Assembly (NCBI RefSeq): GCF_015832195.1
Contig: NC_052033.1
Location: 310,001 to 374,000 of the forward strand
Origin: Motacilla alba alba
Lineage: Eukaryota; Chordata; Aves; Passeriformes; Motacillidae
Reading direction: 5' to 3'
Length of the DNA stretch: 64,000 nucleotides
Of the stretch, positions 63,381 to 64,000 are shown in pieces. The notes under the pieces are model-generated. The model did not search any database and had not been told where the DNA came from. It saw only the letters and a list, made by a program, of their open reading frames with translations. Every line of letters begins with the position of its first letter. Positions within the stretch are counted from its first letter, which is position 1. The translations under genes and the position numbers were made by a program.

Positions 63381-63660
63381 CCACCAACCAGAGCCAGAAA
63401 AAAGCTTTGCAGGAGTGTGGTGGACTCCAGCAGCTCCTGCCTGCTGGAGCTGCCATTAATCAGGTTGCTTTCAGCAAGTCCCAGCACTGCTCTAAATTCC
63501 TGAGATTCCTGAGAACATGACAAATGGTGTGAACAGAAAAGTCAAAATGTAAACAAAACATCACCCCACTTCAGCCTTCCCAAACCCAAAATTGAGTTTG
63601 AAGCCATCAAAACGTTTGTTGGAAATATCTAACTGATTTAGACCAGTTTTAATTATAGAC

Positions 63661-63686
63661 GGGGTGGGGGGGTGGAGGGGGGGGGA
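63661..63686 (+). repeat. G-run tract with G-quadruplex potential
   Basis: GGGG T GGGGGGG T GG A followed by a long G run on the plus strand. Within a CACNA1G intron, on the template side. Confidence 0.8.
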
Positions 63687-64000
63687 AGCTTAAATTTTAA
63701 AAGAAAAAGCCATTGCAAACTGGAATGCTGTATTTTTTCATTACAGAAATGTCAAAACAAACCCATTTTTTTGCTGCAGCAGAACTTTCTGGTGAAAAAT
63801 GTTATGACAAAAAATTTTCAACCAGCTCTCACTGAGTTTCCTACTGACCCTCTGTCTTCCCTACCAAAGCTACTGTCTATTCCTCAGGTAATTATTACAG
63901 ACGACCACTTCCTATAGCTTAATAGAACCTAGGATGCAATATGGAGCAATCAGAGGGAGACATGTAATCCTGCTATGTAAAGATCTGCACTAGGATTTCA

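Larger units (their letters stand above)
61756..64000 (-). other. CACNA1G: CACNA1G intron (continues beyond window)
   Basis: The next upstream exon should end with one base of the split alanine codon; I did not find a matching coding segment with a GT donor here. It holds a 33-bp direct duplication (63328-63380) and a G-rich tract (63661-63686). Otherwise nothing recognised. Confidence 0.65.

Noticed and set aside
61756..64000. Search for the next upstream CACNA1G exon
   Set aside because: Minus-strand open frames at 62105-62344, 62666-62911 and 63156-63356 lack channel-like sequence and correct donor phase, so the exon probably lies beyond the window.

Overview
This is a stretch of a bird nuclear genome, probably a songbird. 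It is eukaryotic: protein-coding parts are short exons bounded by GT-AG splice sites. Several CR1 LINE 3' ends (the avian type that tails off in ATTCTATGA-like repeats) and LTRs resembling passerine endogenous-retrovirus LTRs point to a bird. No bacterial-style gene, operon, CRISPR array or phage is present.

Two genes lie head-to-tail on the minus strand. From about 61.8 kb down to about 47.3-51.1 kb are the last four coding exons and 3' UTR of CACNA1G, the Cav3.1 T-type calcium channel. They encode only its cytoplasmic C-terminal tail. From 39,184 down to position 27 are the first 22 exons of ABCC3, an MRP3-type ABC transporter of organic anions and bile-acid conjugates. The 22 ABCC3 exons sum to 3,073 coding bases (1,024 codons plus one base) with every phase matching and no stop or frameshift. 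They cover TMD0, the L0 linker, TMD1, all of NBD1, the inter-domain linker and the start of TMD2. The remaining exons (second half of TMD2 and NBD2) lie beyond the left edge. The order CACNA1G then ABCC3 in the same orientation is, from general knowledge, the arrangement at human 17q21, which supports both identifications.

Region by region: 1-39.2 kb is ABCC3, with intron 1 alone taking 13 kb and holding three LTR-type elements. One of these is a clean solo LTR with a perfect 6-bp target-site duplication. At 38.9-39.4 kb a CpG-rich promoter surrounds ABCC3 exon 1. From 39.2 to 47.3 kb is intergenic sequence with four CR1 fragments and a second, unexplained CpG-rich island at about 45.1-45.3 kb. 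From 47.3 to 51.1 kb is the probable CACNA1G 3' UTR. From 51.1 to 61.8 kb are CACNA1G terminal exons and introns, including a perfect 20-unit GGAAAA repeat. From 61.8 to 64 kb is further CACNA1G intron.

The two gene products are not known to work together; they are neighbours by ancestry. I found no convincing undescribed biological system. The items most worth a second look are the orphan CpG island, the solo LTR, a perfect hairpin inside a CR1, and the splice-phase layout of the CACNA1G tail exons. Coding identities rest on remembered family sequences, not on a database search.
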